From Cupriavidus pauculus (GTDB lineage Bacteria > Pseudomonadota > Gammaproteobacteria > Burkholderiales > Burkholderiaceae), in the NCBI RefSeq assembly GCF_008693385.1, contig NZ_CP044067.1, positions 1,173,501 to 1,237,500 on the forward strand: a stretch of 64,000 nucleotides of DNA. Direction: 5' to 3'. A program made the position numbers and the translations under genes. Shown piece by piece: positions 53,247-62,094 of this stretch. Each line of letters begins with the position of its first letter. Position 1 is the stretch's first letter. The notes under the pieces were generated by a model. It made no database searches. It had not been told where the DNA came from and worked only from the letters and a program-made list of their open reading frames with translations.

Positions 53247-54104
53247 TCAGCCATCGAGCTGTGCGCGCAGGAAATCGACCAGCGAGCGTTGCCCGGCGTT
53301 CAGCGCACTGTCGCCTGCCACCAGCGCCAGTTCGGTGGGGGCCAGCGCAGGAAAGCCCTCGCACAGGCGGTGTTCGGGCAACAATGCGGTCGTCGGCAGC
53401 ACCGACACCCCCAGCCCGGACGAGACCGCCGCCTGAATGCCGGTCAGGCTATGGCTGCCGAACGCCGTGCGCCAGCGCCGCTGCGCCTGGTCGAGCCCCC
53501 GGATCGCACGCTGCCGGTAGACGCACCCCTGGGGGAATAGCGCGAGCGGCACCGGTTCCTCCGCGCGGTCGTCACGATCCCATGCGCTGTCCGCGGCGGT
53601 CGCCCACACAAGCGTCTCGGGCCAGGCGGCAAGACTGGGCCCGCTGCCCGGCTCGCGCTTGACCAGGGCGATCTCGATCTCGCCACCTGCGAGCTTTTGT
53701 CGCAGGTCGCTGCTCATGCCGGCGACGGTTTCCAGCCTCACTTCGGGACGCGCCGCCACGAAACCGGACAGCATCGCCGACATGCGCCGCGCATCGAAGT
53801 CCTCGGGCACGCCGATCCGGACCGTCGAGATGCGCCCATCGCTGGCCAGCGCATCCGCGGCCTCCTGCGACAAGGCCAGGAGCCGCCGCGCATATTGCGC
53901 GAGCAGTTCACCATGCGCGGTGGCCGTGACCTGTGTGCCCGAGCGGTCTCGCAGCAGCAGCGGACGCCCCACGACCTCTTCGAGCTTGCGAATTTGCTGG
54001 CTGACCGTCGATTGCGTACGGTGCACCCGGTCTCCGGCGCGCGTAAAGCTGCCTTCGTCCACGACCGAAACGAGTGTGCGGAGTAGAACCAGATCGTCGA
54101 ACAT
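53247..54104 (-). CDS. LysR-family transcriptional regulator
   Basis: A 285-residue LysR regulator. The helix-turn-helix is in LVLLRTLVSVVDEGSFTRAG, then RVHRTQSTVSQQIRKLEEVV. The effector domain includes ISTVRIGVPEDFDARRMSAM, GGEIEIALVKREPGSGPSLA and AAVSSGLGVSVLPTTALLPE. ATG 54104 gives a conventional N-terminus (MFDDLVLL). It is divergent from the dehalogenase-like and aldolase genes across a 111-bp gap with nested palindromes, and is the likely regulator of that operon. Confidence 0.9.
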   Translation of the reverse strand: MFDDLVLLRTLVSVVDEGSFTRAGDRVHRTQSTVSQQIRKLEEVVGRPLLLRDRSGTQVTATAHGELLAQYARRLLALSQEAADALASDGRISTVRIGVPEDFDARRMSAMLSGFVAARPEVRLETVAGMSSDLRQKLAGGEIEIALVKREPGSGPSLAAWPETLVWATAADSAWDRDDRAEEPVPLALFPQGCVYRQRAIRGLDQAQRRWRTAFGSHSLTGIQAAVSSGLGVSVLPTTALLPEHRLCEGFPALAPTELALVAGDSALNAGQRSLVDFLRAQLDG

Positions 54105-54117
54105 CGCGGCGCCTCTT

Positions 54118-54162
54118 ATTTGAAAATCCACTGACGTGGATATCATAATTTCATTTTCAAAT
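54118..54162. promoter_or_regulatory. Nested palindromes in LysR / HAD-gene promoter region
   Basis: Outer perfect 10-bp inverted repeat ATTTGAAAAT (54118-54127) and ATTTTCAAAT (54153-54162). Inside it is ATCCAC-TGAC-GTGGAT (54126-54141), a perfect 6-bp repeat. This fits a LysR-type operator controlling both divergent genes. Confidence 0.6.
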
Positions 54163-54215
54163 GGAGGCCAGACTCACTACGCTTCCGGTCAACGCAAACC
54201 GCTCCGGAGATCGCC

Positions 54216-54935
54216 ATGTCCCTGCAACACACCCCCCGCCCCAAGTGGCTCACCTTCGACTGCTACGGCACGCTCATCCAGTGGGACGAAGGGCTGCAGC
54301 GGGCCGTCGACACCATCCTGCGCAACAAGGGCAATCCGGCGTCCATCGACACCGGCCGCCTGATCGAGGTGTACGACCGGCACGAGCATCGCCTCGAGCA
54401 AACGCCGCCGCATCGCAATTTCCGAACGGTCGCGGGCGAGGGATTGCGGCTCGCGCTCGAGGAATTCGATCTCGAACCCGCGCCCGACGATATCGCCGTT
54501 CTCACGCAGGGCATCTCGGCCATGCCGCCGTTCCGCGAAGTCGTGCCGGCGCTGCGCCGCCTCCAGGCCATGGGCTTCCGCACCTGCATCGTCTCCAATA
54601 CCGACGACGACATCATCGCGGGCAACGTCGCGCAACTCGCCGACGCGACTGGCCCCTGTATCGACAGGGTGATCACCGCGCAGCAGGCCGGCGCGTACAA
54701 GCCCGCGCGCCGGCTCTTCGACTATGCTCACGAACAACTCGGCGTGACGAAGGAGGAAGTCGTTCATATCTGCGCAAGCCCGCACCTCGACCACGCCGCC
54801 GCACGCGATATCGGCTTCCGTTGCGTGTGGGTCGACCGCGGCACCGGCCGCAGGCTATTGCCGGATTACACGCCGGATGCGATCGTACACACGCTCGACG
54901 AAGTTCCCACCCTGTTCCAGACACTCGACTGGTAA
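54216..54935 (+). CDS. HAD-superfamily protein, haloacid dehalogenase type II-like
   Basis: A 239-residue HAD hydrolase. The nucleophile is Asp15 in LTFDCYGTLIQWDEG; motif II is in CIVSNTDDDI, the lysine in AYKPARRLFDYAHEQLG and the acidic motif in ICASPHLDHAAARDIGF. The plan is that of type II haloacid dehalogenases. The Asn expected in the last motif (SSNxxD) is not seen (ASPHLD), so true dehalogenase activity is uncertain and a phosphatase or other role is possible. AGAT and GGAG precede the ATG. It is co-transcribed with the class II aldolase gene 30 bp downstream. Confidence 0.82.
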   Translation: MSLQHTPRPKWLTFDCYGTLIQWDEGLQRAVDTILRNKGNPASIDTGRLIEVYDRHEHRLEQTPPHRNFRTVAGEGLRLALEEFDLEPAPDDIAVLTQGISAMPPFREVVPALRRLQAMGFRTCIVSNTDDDIIAGNVAQLADATGPCIDRVITAQQAGAYKPARRLFDYAHEQLGVTKEEVVHICASPHLDHAAARDIGFRCVWVDRGTGRRLLPDYTPDAIVHTLDEVPTLFQTLDW

Positions 54936-54965
54936 AGTCGGCGATCCCCAAGAAAGGAAACCATC

Positions 54966-55754
54966 GTGGCCCACACACTGACCTCTCTCCGCACGGAACG
55001 CGCGCAGACGCGCGCCGGACTCGACGCCGACGCCGTGCACGAGGCCCGCATCGAACTCGCGGCATGCTTCCACCTTGCCGCGCAACACGGCTTCGCGGAA
55101 GGTGTCTGCAACCATTTCTCCGCGGTCGTGCCGGGCCACGACGATCTGTTCCTCGTCAATCCGTTCGGCTATGCCTTCGACGAACTCACGGCCTCGCATC
55201 TGCTCATCTGCGACTACGAAGGCAACGTCATCGCGGGCGAGGGCAAGCCGGAGGCCACCGCGTTCTATATCCACGCGCGGCTCCATCGTGCACAGCCGCG
55301 CGTGCGCGCCGCGTTCCACACGCATATGCCCAACGCCACCGCACTCGCATTGCTCGATGGCGAGCCGCTCGTGTGGGCCGGACAGACCGCGCTCAAGTTC
55401 TACGGCCGCACCGTCGTCGATGAGGACTACAACGGTCTTGCGCTCGACGAGACCGAAGGCGATCGCATCGCCGCCGCCATGGGCAACGCCGATGTCGTCT
55501 TCCTGAAGAACCATGGCGTGATGGTGGTGGGTCCCACCATCGCCGAGGCCTGGGACGATCTCTACTATCTGGAACGCGCAGCCGAGGTCCAGCTCAAGGC
55601 CATGAGCACGGGACGCACGCTGAAGCCGGTGCCGCATGACATCGCGCAGCGTACGTACGAACAGATGCGCGTCGGCGATCCCGACAGTGCGCGCGCGCAC
55701 CTCGACAGCGGCATGCGCCGCCTGCGCGCGCAGCACGTGCCGTTCGACCGGTAG
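54966..55754 (+). CDS. Class II aldolase/adducin family protein
   Basis: A 262-residue zinc-dependent aldolase-like protein. GFAEGVCNHFSAVVPGHDDL and LVNPFGYAFDELTASHLLIC begin the fold. The metal-binding His-x-His is in AAFHTHMPNATALALL and the third His in VFLKNHGVMVVGPTIAEAWD. These enzymes cleave sugar phosphates or act on related hydroxy acids. AAGGAAA lies upstream of the start. It follows the HAD gene in the operon; such pairs process small hydroxy or keto acids. The substrate is unknown. Confidence 0.9.
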   Translation: MAHTLTSLRTERAQTRAGLDADAVHEARIELAACFHLAAQHGFAEGVCNHFSAVVPGHDDLFLVNPFGYAFDELTASHLLICDYEGNVIAGEGKPEATAFYIHARLHRAQPRVRAAFHTHMPNATALALLDGEPLVWAGQTALKFYGRTVVDEDYNGLALDETEGDRIAAAMGNADVVFLKNHGVMVVGPTIAEAWDDLYYLERAAEVQLKAMSTGRTLKPVPHDIAQRTYEQMRVGDPDSARAHLDSGMRRLRAQHVPFDR

Positions 55755-55823
55755 GCTGCATCGCGCCACTGGCACGCTTCATGCACCACCCTCCGATAAA
55801 ACGACCACATGGAGGGCAAGATC

Positions 55824-56192
55824 ATGAAGGTCCGTCTATTCCCGGGTGCGGTGATCGCCGCTACCGCCATGATCGTCGCCGTCACCGCGACGCCTATTCT
55901 CGTGAACGCCGCCGGTGGCGATGCCGATACGCCATCGTCCACCGGCCGCACCACGGCGCCACGCGACACGGCGGCCACGACCGACCGCACCATCACCACC
56001 GCGGTGAAAGCCAGGCTGGCCACGATACCGGGCGCCGACGCCAGTCGCATCGACGTGAAGACCGTCGATGGTGTGGTCCGCCTCGAGGGCAACGTGCGCG
56101 ATGAATCGCAGCGCGCGGCCGTTCTCAAGGCCGCAAAGGATACGAGCGGCGTGACCGCCGTCTCGGACGAGTTACGCGCCGCCGGCCAGTGA
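55824..56192 (+). CDS. BON-domain exported protein
   Basis: A 122-residue protein with a signal peptide (cleavage near LVNAAGG) and one BON domain (about 55-120): TTDRTITTAVKARLATIPGA, then RIDVKTVDGVVRLEGNVRDE and SGVTAVSDELRAAG. BON domains bind phospholipid or other envelope components and are found in osmotic-stress proteins such as OsmY. GGAGGG lies eight bases before ATG 55824. It stands alone, 69 bp after the aldolase gene. Confidence 0.9.
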   Translation: MKVRLFPGAVIAATAMIVAVTATPILVNAAGGDADTPSSTGRTTAPRDTAATTDRTITTAVKARLATIPGADASRIDVKTVDGVVRLEGNVRDESQRAAVLKAAKDTSGVTAVSDELRAAGQ

Positions 56193-56240
56193 ACTTCGGA
56201 AAAGATCGAAGTACCGCCGCGGCAGTTTTTACATGGAACG

Positions 56241-56265
56241 CCACGCCATCCCAACCATGGCGTGG
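56241..56265 (+). terminator. Possible hairpin terminator after BON gene
   Basis: CCACGCCAT (56241-56249) and ATGGCGTGG (56257-56265) form a perfect 9-bp stem with a 7-base loop. The trailing sequence has only a short T run, so termination is uncertain. Confidence 0.4.
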
Positions 56266-56392
56266 GCGCTTCGTTTAACTCTGCATTAGGAACACATGCC
56301 CGGTAGCCGCGATGCCGACAAGGGCATCCGCGGACGTGCGCGACATCTGGCATAGCATGGCCCGCTCCATCGTCACGACCCATGGAGCGCGC

Positions 56393-56899
56393 ATGCCAGG
56401 GAATGCCGGCCACACATCCATCGCCCGCACCTTCATCGTCCACCGTCGTCACCTTCTTTGCATTGCCACGCGTATTCTCGGCTGCCCCGTGCAGGCCGAA
56501 GACGTCCTGCACGATGCCTACCTCAAGCTGATCTTTCATACGCCCGATGGGCCATGGCGCAGCGAACTGAGCTACATCTGCCGCGTGGTGCGCAATCTCG
56601 CCCTCGATGGCTATCGGCGGCAGCAGATCGAACGGCGCCTCTTCGCATCGGAATTCGCTGAAGCCGATGCCCCGCTCGACACCAACTCCCCCGACCGCAT
56701 TGCCAGCGCCCGCGAACGCGAACGTTCGTTACGCGATGCGATGCGCGCCCTGCCGCCACGCACGCGCGACGCGCTCACGCAGTATTACTTCGAAGACCAG
56801 TCGCAGCGGACCATCGCCGCGCGGCTCGGTATCTCGCCCGCGATGGTGAGCTTCATCCTCCAGGATGCGCGCGACACGCTCGGCACACTGTCGTTGTAG
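56393..56899 (+). CDS. ECF-type RNA polymerase sigma factor, FecI-like
   Basis: A 168-residue sigma factor with region 2 (IARTFIVHRRHLLCIATRIL, VQAEDVLHDAYLKL, SYICRVVRNLALDGYRRQQI) and region 4 (ALPPRTRDALTQYYFEDQSQ, RTIAARLGISPAMVSFILQD). It is of the iron-starvation group by size and context. ATG 56393 has GGAG five bases upstream; the frame is open back to 56312. The siderophore genes begin 83 bp downstream on the same strand. No FecR-type anti-sigma gene or TonB receptor follows it here, which is unusual for this group. Confidence 0.88.
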   Translation: MPGNAGHTSIARTFIVHRRHLLCIATRILGCPVQAEDVLHDAYLKLIFHTPDGPWRSELSYICRVVRNLALDGYRRQQIERRLFASEFAEADAPLDTNSPDRIASARERERSLRDAMRALPPRTRDALTQYYFEDQSQRTIAARLGISPAMVSFILQDARDTLGTLSL

Positions 56900-56982
56900 T
56901 TGTTGTTTCCGATCGCTGGTTCGTCTTGATGAATGCCGGCTGCGGCAACGCGGCCCATTTCTCCCAAACCACGCGAGCCATC

Positions 56983-58437
56983 ATGACCAACACGACTACC
57001 AGCGCGGATGACACACCCTACGATTTCATCGGCATCGGCCTCGGCCCCTTCAACCTGAGCCTCGCATGCCTCGCGGATCCCCTCCCGGGCATGCGCTGCC
57101 TCTTCCTCGAAAAGAAAGAAGCCTTCGGCTGGCACACCGGCATGCTGATCGACGGCACCATCCTCCAGAACCCCTTTCTCGCGGACCTCGTCTCGCTCGC
57201 CGATCCCACCAGCCGCTTCAGCTACCTGAACTTCTGCAAGCAGCAGGGAAGGCTGTACACGTACTACGTGCGCGAGAACTACTACCTCACGCGGCAGGAG
57301 TACGACCGCTACTGCAAATGGGCCGCCGCGCAACTGCGCAACGTGCGGTACCGCCGCAACGTGCTCGATATCCACTATGACGCCACGATGCCCGGCTACG
57401 TCGTAACGGGCGTCGATACGCATAACGGCACCCCGTTCCGTTATCGCACCCGCCGCCTCGTCGTCGGCATCGGCAGCGAGCCACGCCTGCCCGACTGCTG
57501 CGAAGGGCTGCGCGCCGGCTCGCGCGGGCCCATCCACTCGGCCCACTACCTTGCGCACAAGGCATGGCTGCAACAGCAGCGCGTGATCACGATCGTCGGC
57601 AGCGGCCAGAGCGGCGCCGAGGTCTACTACGACCTGCTGCGCGAATGCGGCCTGTATGGCTACACGCTCAACTGGGTCACGCGGGCACCGCGCTTTTTCC
57701 AGATGGAAACGGCCAAGCTCACGCTCGAGTTCCTGCTGCCCGCGTATATCGGGCACTTCCAGAAACTCGGCGATGCCGCGAAACACCGCGCGACGCAGGG
57801 GCAGCGCGCCGTCTACAGCGGCATCAACAAGACGCTGATCGACCGCATCTACGACCAGCTCGACGAGACGCGCCACCAGCCCGGCCTGCGCACGCAACTC
57901 ATGCCGAACCTCGCGCTCACGGCTTGCTCGCTCGACGATGCGGGCAAGCGCTTCGCGCTCACATTCGCGCACAACGAACTCGGCGAGCGCTATCGCCACC
58001 TTACCGACGGCCTCGTCATGGCCACGGGCTACACGCATCGCATCCCGCCATTCGTGCGCGGCATCCGCGACCGCATCCGATGGGATGCGCAAGGACACTA
58101 CGTGCAGGCCGACAACTATGCCGTCGATATCGCGGGCGACGAAATCTATGTGCAGAACGCGGGCTTCGAGGGCGGCATCACGAACCCCGACCTGGGCCTT
58201 GCCTGCCATCGCAATGCGCGACTGCTGCATGCGCTGACCGGTGCCGATCACTATCGCGCCGAGGCCCGCACCACGTTCCAGGATTTCGCCCCGCGCGCGG
58301 ACAGCGGGTTCACGAGACTCGGCGCATCGCCCGACGCCGACGCCGCGCCCGCCCGCCAGACCGCGCCTCGCCCCCGGGACGCGGACGTCGCGGTGAACGA
58401 CGCGCTCGACGACAACATCGACGCGCCCCGCCCATGA
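56983..58437 (+). CDS. Amine N-monooxygenase for hydroxamate siderophore (IucD/AlcA/PvdA family)
   Basis: A 484-residue FAD/NADPH enzyme that hydroxylates the side-chain amine of lysine, ornithine or a diamine. FIGIGLGPFNLSLACLADPL is the FAD motif, then FHWHTGMLIDGTILQNPFL-like (here GWHTGMLIDGTILQNPFLAD). TIVGSGQSGAEVYYDLLREC binds NADPH, and VMATGYTHRIPPFVRGI is the ATGY motif. ATG 56983 is chosen; an in-frame ATG 56926 is possible. The C-terminal 60 residues are low in complexity. Its stop overlaps the MFS start (ATGA). First gene of the siderophore operon. Confidence 0.93.
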   Translation: MTNTTTSADDTPYDFIGIGLGPFNLSLACLADPLPGMRCLFLEKKEAFGWHTGMLIDGTILQNPFLADLVSLADPTSRFSYLNFCKQQGRLYTYYVRENYYLTRQEYDRYCKWAAAQLRNVRYRRNVLDIHYDATMPGYVVTGVDTHNGTPFRYRTRRLVVGIGSEPRLPDCCEGLRAGSRGPIHSAHYLAHKAWLQQQRVITIVGSGQSGAEVYYDLLRECGLYGYTLNWVTRAPRFFQMETAKLTLEFLLPAYIGHFQKLGDAAKHRATQGQRAVYSGINKTLIDRIYDQLDETRHQPGLRTQLMPNLALTACSLDDAGKRFALTFAHNELGERYRHLTDGLVMATGYTHRIPPFVRGIRDRIRWDAQGHYVQADNYAVDIAGDEIYVQNAGFEGGITNPDLGLACHRNARLLHALTGADHYRAEARTTFQDFAPRADSGFTRLGASPDADAAPARQTAPRPRDADVAVNDALDDNIDAPRP

Positions 58438-59630
58438 CGCTGCGCCTCGCCATTCTCGTCATGACCGCCTGCGGGGTGGTCAGCGACGCCATTCTCATCG
58501 CGTTCTATCCGCAGTTCTTCGCCATGCGCTATGGCGTGACCGACCCCATCCACGTCGGCGCCTATGTCGCCGCGATCTCGATAGCGGTCATGCTCACGCT
58601 GCCGCTATGGGCCCGCGTCGCCCGCCATGTGGAGACGATGCACCTCGTCGTCCTCACGCAGGGCATCGCGGGCCTGCTCGGCCTCGCGAGCCTTGGCGCG
58701 GAGACGGTCGCCGCCTACTGGGCGGTGACGCTGCTCATGTTCATGACCAAGAGCAGCTACCTGCTGATGTTTCCGTACCTGATGCGCGTCGAACCTCCCG
58801 ACACGCACGGCGCCACCGTCGGACTGCTCGCGGTCGTGGTCCATCTCGGCGGGATCTTCGGCGCGATGGCGGGCGGCTCGCTGCTCCAGCATCTGGGACC
58901 CGACGCCTGCCTGCTGGCCACGGCCGCCGGAGACTTCGTGCAGATGGCGCTGTGCATCCACCTGATACGCGCGGGCAAGATCGTCGGCGTGCTCGGCGCG
59001 GACCCGCCCACGTCGATGACAGACGCGCGCCGTCCCACGCTGCCGCGTGTGCTGCGGCTGAGCGCGCTGATGCTGGTCTTCGATTTCAGCGCCTATCTGG
59101 TGCGCCCGTTCTTCTCGGTGTACTGGGAGGCCGCGACGGGTATCGGCAGCCAGACGCTCACGGGCCTCGTGTTCGCCATTCCGGGGCTGATGGCACTGCT
59201 CGTGCTGTCGATGGACCGCCGCGCGCGCGGCGACACGGCCTCCACTGCGCTGCATCTGTTGCTCGGCACGGCCGGGCTAATGCTGCAGGCCGCCCCATGG
59301 CCACCGGCCATGCTGATCGGCCGCTGCCTGTTCGGCATTGCATTGTTCCGCGTGAGCGTGCGGCTGGACGTCACGCTGTTTCGCGTCAGCACGCCGCACG
59401 CCTATGCGCGCGACTTCAGCATTGCCAACGGCTTCCAGAACCTCGGCGTGCTGCTGTCGTCGTTTTGCGCCGGTGTCGTCGTCGACCGGTTCGGCACGGC
59501 CATGCCGTTCCTGATCGCCGCGGCGGGCCTGCTGCTGACCGCGACGCTGAACCATCGGCTCTTTCGCATCGACCGCTTCCGCACGCCCCGTCATCGTCCA
59601 CCCACCTGCCGGACCGAACATGTCACCTGA
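58434..59630 (+). CDS. MFS transporter, probable siderophore exporter
   Basis: A 398-residue, twelve-helix major facilitator. It begins MTLRLAILVMTACGVVSDAI and has a loop LPLWARVARHVETMHLVVLT in place of the classical motif A. Later segments are LLMFPYLMRVEPPDTHGATV and GLVFAIPGLMALLVLSMDRR. It is translationally coupled to the monooxygenase before it and to the acyltransferase after it (11-bp overlap). In alcaligin-type clusters a protein in this place exports the siderophore; the same is inferred here. Confidence 0.85.
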   Translation: MTLRLAILVMTACGVVSDAILIAFYPQFFAMRYGVTDPIHVGAYVAAISIAVMLTLPLWARVARHVETMHLVVLTQGIAGLLGLASLGAETVAAYWAVTLLMFMTKSSYLLMFPYLMRVEPPDTHGATVGLLAVVVHLGGIFGAMAGGSLLQHLGPDACLLATAAGDFVQMALCIHLIRAGKIVGVLGADPPTSMTDARRPTLPRVLRLSALMLVFDFSAYLVRPFFSVYWEAATGIGSQTLTGLVFAIPGLMALLVLSMDRRARGDTASTALHLLLGTAGLMLQAAPWPPAMLIGRCLFGIALFRVSVRLDVTLFRVSTPHAYARDFSIANGFQNLGVLLSSFCAGVVVDRFGTAMPFLIAAAGLLLTATLNHRLFRIDRFRTPRHRPPTCRTEHVT

Positions 59631-60243
59631 CCGCTGGCACACCGATCGCCCCGCCCGCGAGGATATCCCCGCCATCGTGCGCGCGGTGCTCGCCCCGCGC
59701 TTCGCCATACGGGCCCTGTCGCTCGACGACGATATCGCCACGCTGCACCGCTGGTTCGTCATGGACTATGCGCGCTACTGGAACATGCAGCATCTGAGTC
59801 TCGCGGAAACCCGGCAGTTCTACGCCGACCTGCACACGGCCGGCCACGGCTGCGCATGCGTCGGGTCGCACGACGGTCAGCGGGCCTTCGTCGCCGAGTT
59901 CTACGACCCCACTCACGAGCCGCTCGCCGGTCACTTCGCCGTGCATCCCGACGATATCGGCATGCACTTCCTCGTGGCGCCGGTCTCGGTACGCATTCCC
60001 CATTTCACACGCGACGTCCTGCGCCATGTCATGGCCTTCGCGTTCTACGCGCTGGGCGCGCGGCGCGTGGTCGTGGAGCCCGACGTCCGCAACGAACGCG
60101 TTCACGCCCTCAATCAAGCGGTCGGTTTCCGCTACGACCGTCAGATCCAGCTGCCGCAGAAAACCGCGTGGCTGGCCTTCTGTACCCGATCGGATTTCGA
60201 ACGATCGCTCTCTGGAGACGTTACCGATGCATACACCGCCTGA
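59620..60243 (+). CDS. GNAT-family acyltransferase for hydroxamate siderophore (IucB/AlcB-like)
   Basis: A 207-residue N-acyltransferase of the siderophore GNAT group. It carries ALSLDDDIATLHRWFVMDYA and RYWNMQHLSLAETRQFYADL at the N-terminus, PDDIGMHFLVAPVSVRIPHF in the acyl-CoA region and RRVVVEPDVRNERVHALNQA, then VGFRYDRQIQLPQKTAWLAF. It would add an acyl group to the N-hydroxyamine made by the monooxygenase, giving the hydroxamate. It overlaps both neighbouring genes (11 bp with the MFS gene, 17 bp with the synthetase gene). Confidence 0.92.
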   Translation: MSPDRWHTDRPAREDIPAIVRAVLAPRFAIRALSLDDDIATLHRWFVMDYARYWNMQHLSLAETRQFYADLHTAGHGCACVGSHDGQRAFVAEFYDPTHEPLAGHFAVHPDDIGMHFLVAPVSVRIPHFTRDVLRHVMAFAFYALGARRVVVEPDVRNERVHALNQAVGFRYDRQIQLPQKTAWLAFCTRSDFERSLSGDVTDAYTA

Positions 60244-62074
60244 TGTATCGCTGCCCGCGCGACGCGCGCGCGAGCCGCAACATGTCGTTGATCACCTCGA
60301 CCCGAGCGTCTGGGCCACGGTCAACCGGCTGCTGGTCCGCAAGGCACTCGCCGAGTTCGCCCACGAGTCCGTCATCGCCCCGGCGCCGGCCGGCAAGCCC
60401 GATGCCGACAACTGGCGCGCGTATCGCGTCGATGCCGACACCGCGGGATGCCACTACCGTTTTCGCGCGCGAATCATGGCCCTGCACCACTGGCGCATCG
60501 ATCCCGCCTCCATCGAACGCATCGCCGACGGCCCGAAGTCCGGCGATCCGCTCGATGCGCTGACGTTCGTCAACGACTTTCGGCGCACGCTGGGGATTCC
60601 CGCGGACAAGCTCCCGATCTATCTCGACGAAATCAGCAGCACGCTCTTCGGCGCGGCCTACAAGCACACGCGCCCCTACCTCACCGCCGACGAGCTCGTG
60701 GAGCAGGACTATCAGGTCTACGAAGCCGCCATGACCGAAGGACACCCGTGCTTCGTGGCCAACAATGGCCGCCTGGGGTTCGATGCGGACGAATATCGAA
60801 CCTATGCGCCCGAGACGGGTTCGCGCTTCGCCATCGTCTGGCTCGCCGTGCATCGCGACTACGCGCATTTCGCGAGCGTGCCCGGACTCGACCACGACAC
60901 GCTGCTGGCGCGCGAGCTAGGCGCCGACCGTCTGGCTTCGTTCCGCCAGACGCTGCATCGGCTGGACCTCGATCCGTCGCGCTACCTGTTCATGCCCGCC
61001 CACCCGTGGCAGTGGTTCAACAAGCTGAGCATCGCATTCGCCGCCGATGTGGCCAATCGCAGGATCGTCGCACTCGGTTACGGCGAGGACCTCTACGCGG
61101 CGCAGCAGTCGGTGCGCACCTATTTCAACACGTCGCACCCCGAGAAGTGCTACGTCAAGACTTCGCTGTCGGTACTGAACATGGGCTTTATGCGCGGTCT
61201 ATCGCCGCACTATATGGCGGGAACACCGGCCATCAACGCCTATCTCCACGAACGGATCGCGAGCGACGGTACGCTGCGGGACTACGGATTCTCGATTCTG
61301 CGAGAAGTCGCTTCGGTCGGCTACCGCAACCGGTACTACGAAGCGGCGCTCGAGAGCGATAGCCCGTACAAGAAAATGCTGTCGGCCCTCTGGCGCGAGA
61401 GTCCGATCGGCAAGCTGCAACAGGGCGAACGATTGATGACGATGGCGGCGCTGCTGCATGTCGATCCCGCGGGCCGGGCGCTGCTGCCGGCGCTGATTCG
61501 ACGCTCGGGCATGCCGGCGCTGGCGTGGCTGCGCAGCTACCTGCGCGCGTATCTGGAACCGCTGGTCCACTGCTTCTACGCGCACGATCTGGTGTTCATG
61601 CCGCACTGCGAGAACCTGATCCTGGTCCTCTCGGCGCATCGCGTCACGCGCGTGTTCATGAAGGATATCGCCGAAGAATCCGCGATCCTCGACAAGGATG
61701 CGGCGCTGCCGGACGACGTCGCCCGTCTCGCGGTGGATGTGCCCGACGACTACAAGCTGCTTGGCCTGTTTATCGATGTGTTCGACGGCGTCTTCCGGCA
61801 CCTGAGCCATCTGCTCGTCGAGCATGGCGTCTGCACCGAGGATGCATTCTGGCAATTGGTTGCCGATACCGTGCACGAATACCAGGCCGCGCATCCCGCG
61901 CTGCAACACAAGTTCAGGCGGTACGACCTGTTCCAGCCGGAATTCAGGCATTCGTGCCTGAACCGCCTGCAGCTGCGCAATAACCTGCAGATGGTCAACC
62001 TCGCGGATCCGGCTTCGAGCCTGACGATGGCGGGGACACTGAGAAATCCGCTGGCGAAATATCGGCGCAACTGA
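60227..62074 (+). CDS. IucA/IucC-family NRPS-independent siderophore synthetase (AlcC/DesD-type)
   Basis: A 615-residue NIS synthetase that joins activated carboxylates to hydroxamate amines using ATP. The conserved MPAHPWQWFNKLSIAFAADV, RTYFNTSHPEKCYVKTSLSV, LNMGFMRGLSPHYMAGTPAI and DYGFSILREVASVGYRNRYY are those of the AlcC/PubC/DesD group that assembles and cyclises hydroxamate units. The C-terminus includes FYAHDLVFMPHCENLILVLS. ATG 60227 has GGAG about nine bases upstream. With only one synthetase, a dimeric or trimeric hydroxamate is expected rather than aerobactin, which needs two. It is followed by the rRNA operon terminator on the opposite strand. Confidence 0.94.
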   Translation: MHTPPDVSLPARRAREPQHVVDHLDPSVWATVNRLLVRKALAEFAHESVIAPAPAGKPDADNWRAYRVDADTAGCHYRFRARIMALHHWRIDPASIERIADGPKSGDPLDALTFVNDFRRTLGIPADKLPIYLDEISSTLFGAAYKHTRPYLTADELVEQDYQVYEAAMTEGHPCFVANNGRLGFDADEYRTYAPETGSRFAIVWLAVHRDYAHFASVPGLDHDTLLARELGADRLASFRQTLHRLDLDPSRYLFMPAHPWQWFNKLSIAFAADVANRRIVALGYGEDLYAAQQSVRTYFNTSHPEKCYVKTSLSVLNMGFMRGLSPHYMAGTPAINAYLHERIASDGTLRDYGFSILREVASVGYRNRYYEAALESDSPYKKMLSALWRESPIGKLQQGERLMTMAALLHVDPAGRALLPALIRRSGMPALAWLRSYLRAYLEPLVHCFYAHDLVFMPHCENLILVLSAHRVTRVFMKDIAEESAILDKDAALPDDVARLAVDVPDDYKLLGLFIDVFDGVFRHLSHLLVEHGVCTEDAFWQLVADTVHEYQAAHPALQHKFRRYDLFQPEFRHSCLNRLQLRNNLQMVNLADPASSLTMAGTLRNPLAKYRRN

Positions 62075-62094
62075 CGTAATGAAATCGGCAGCTT

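Noticed and set aside
56193..56982. Fur box for the siderophore operon
   Set aside because: Looked for GATAAT-type hexamer repeats before the sigma and monooxygenase genes; none was convincing.
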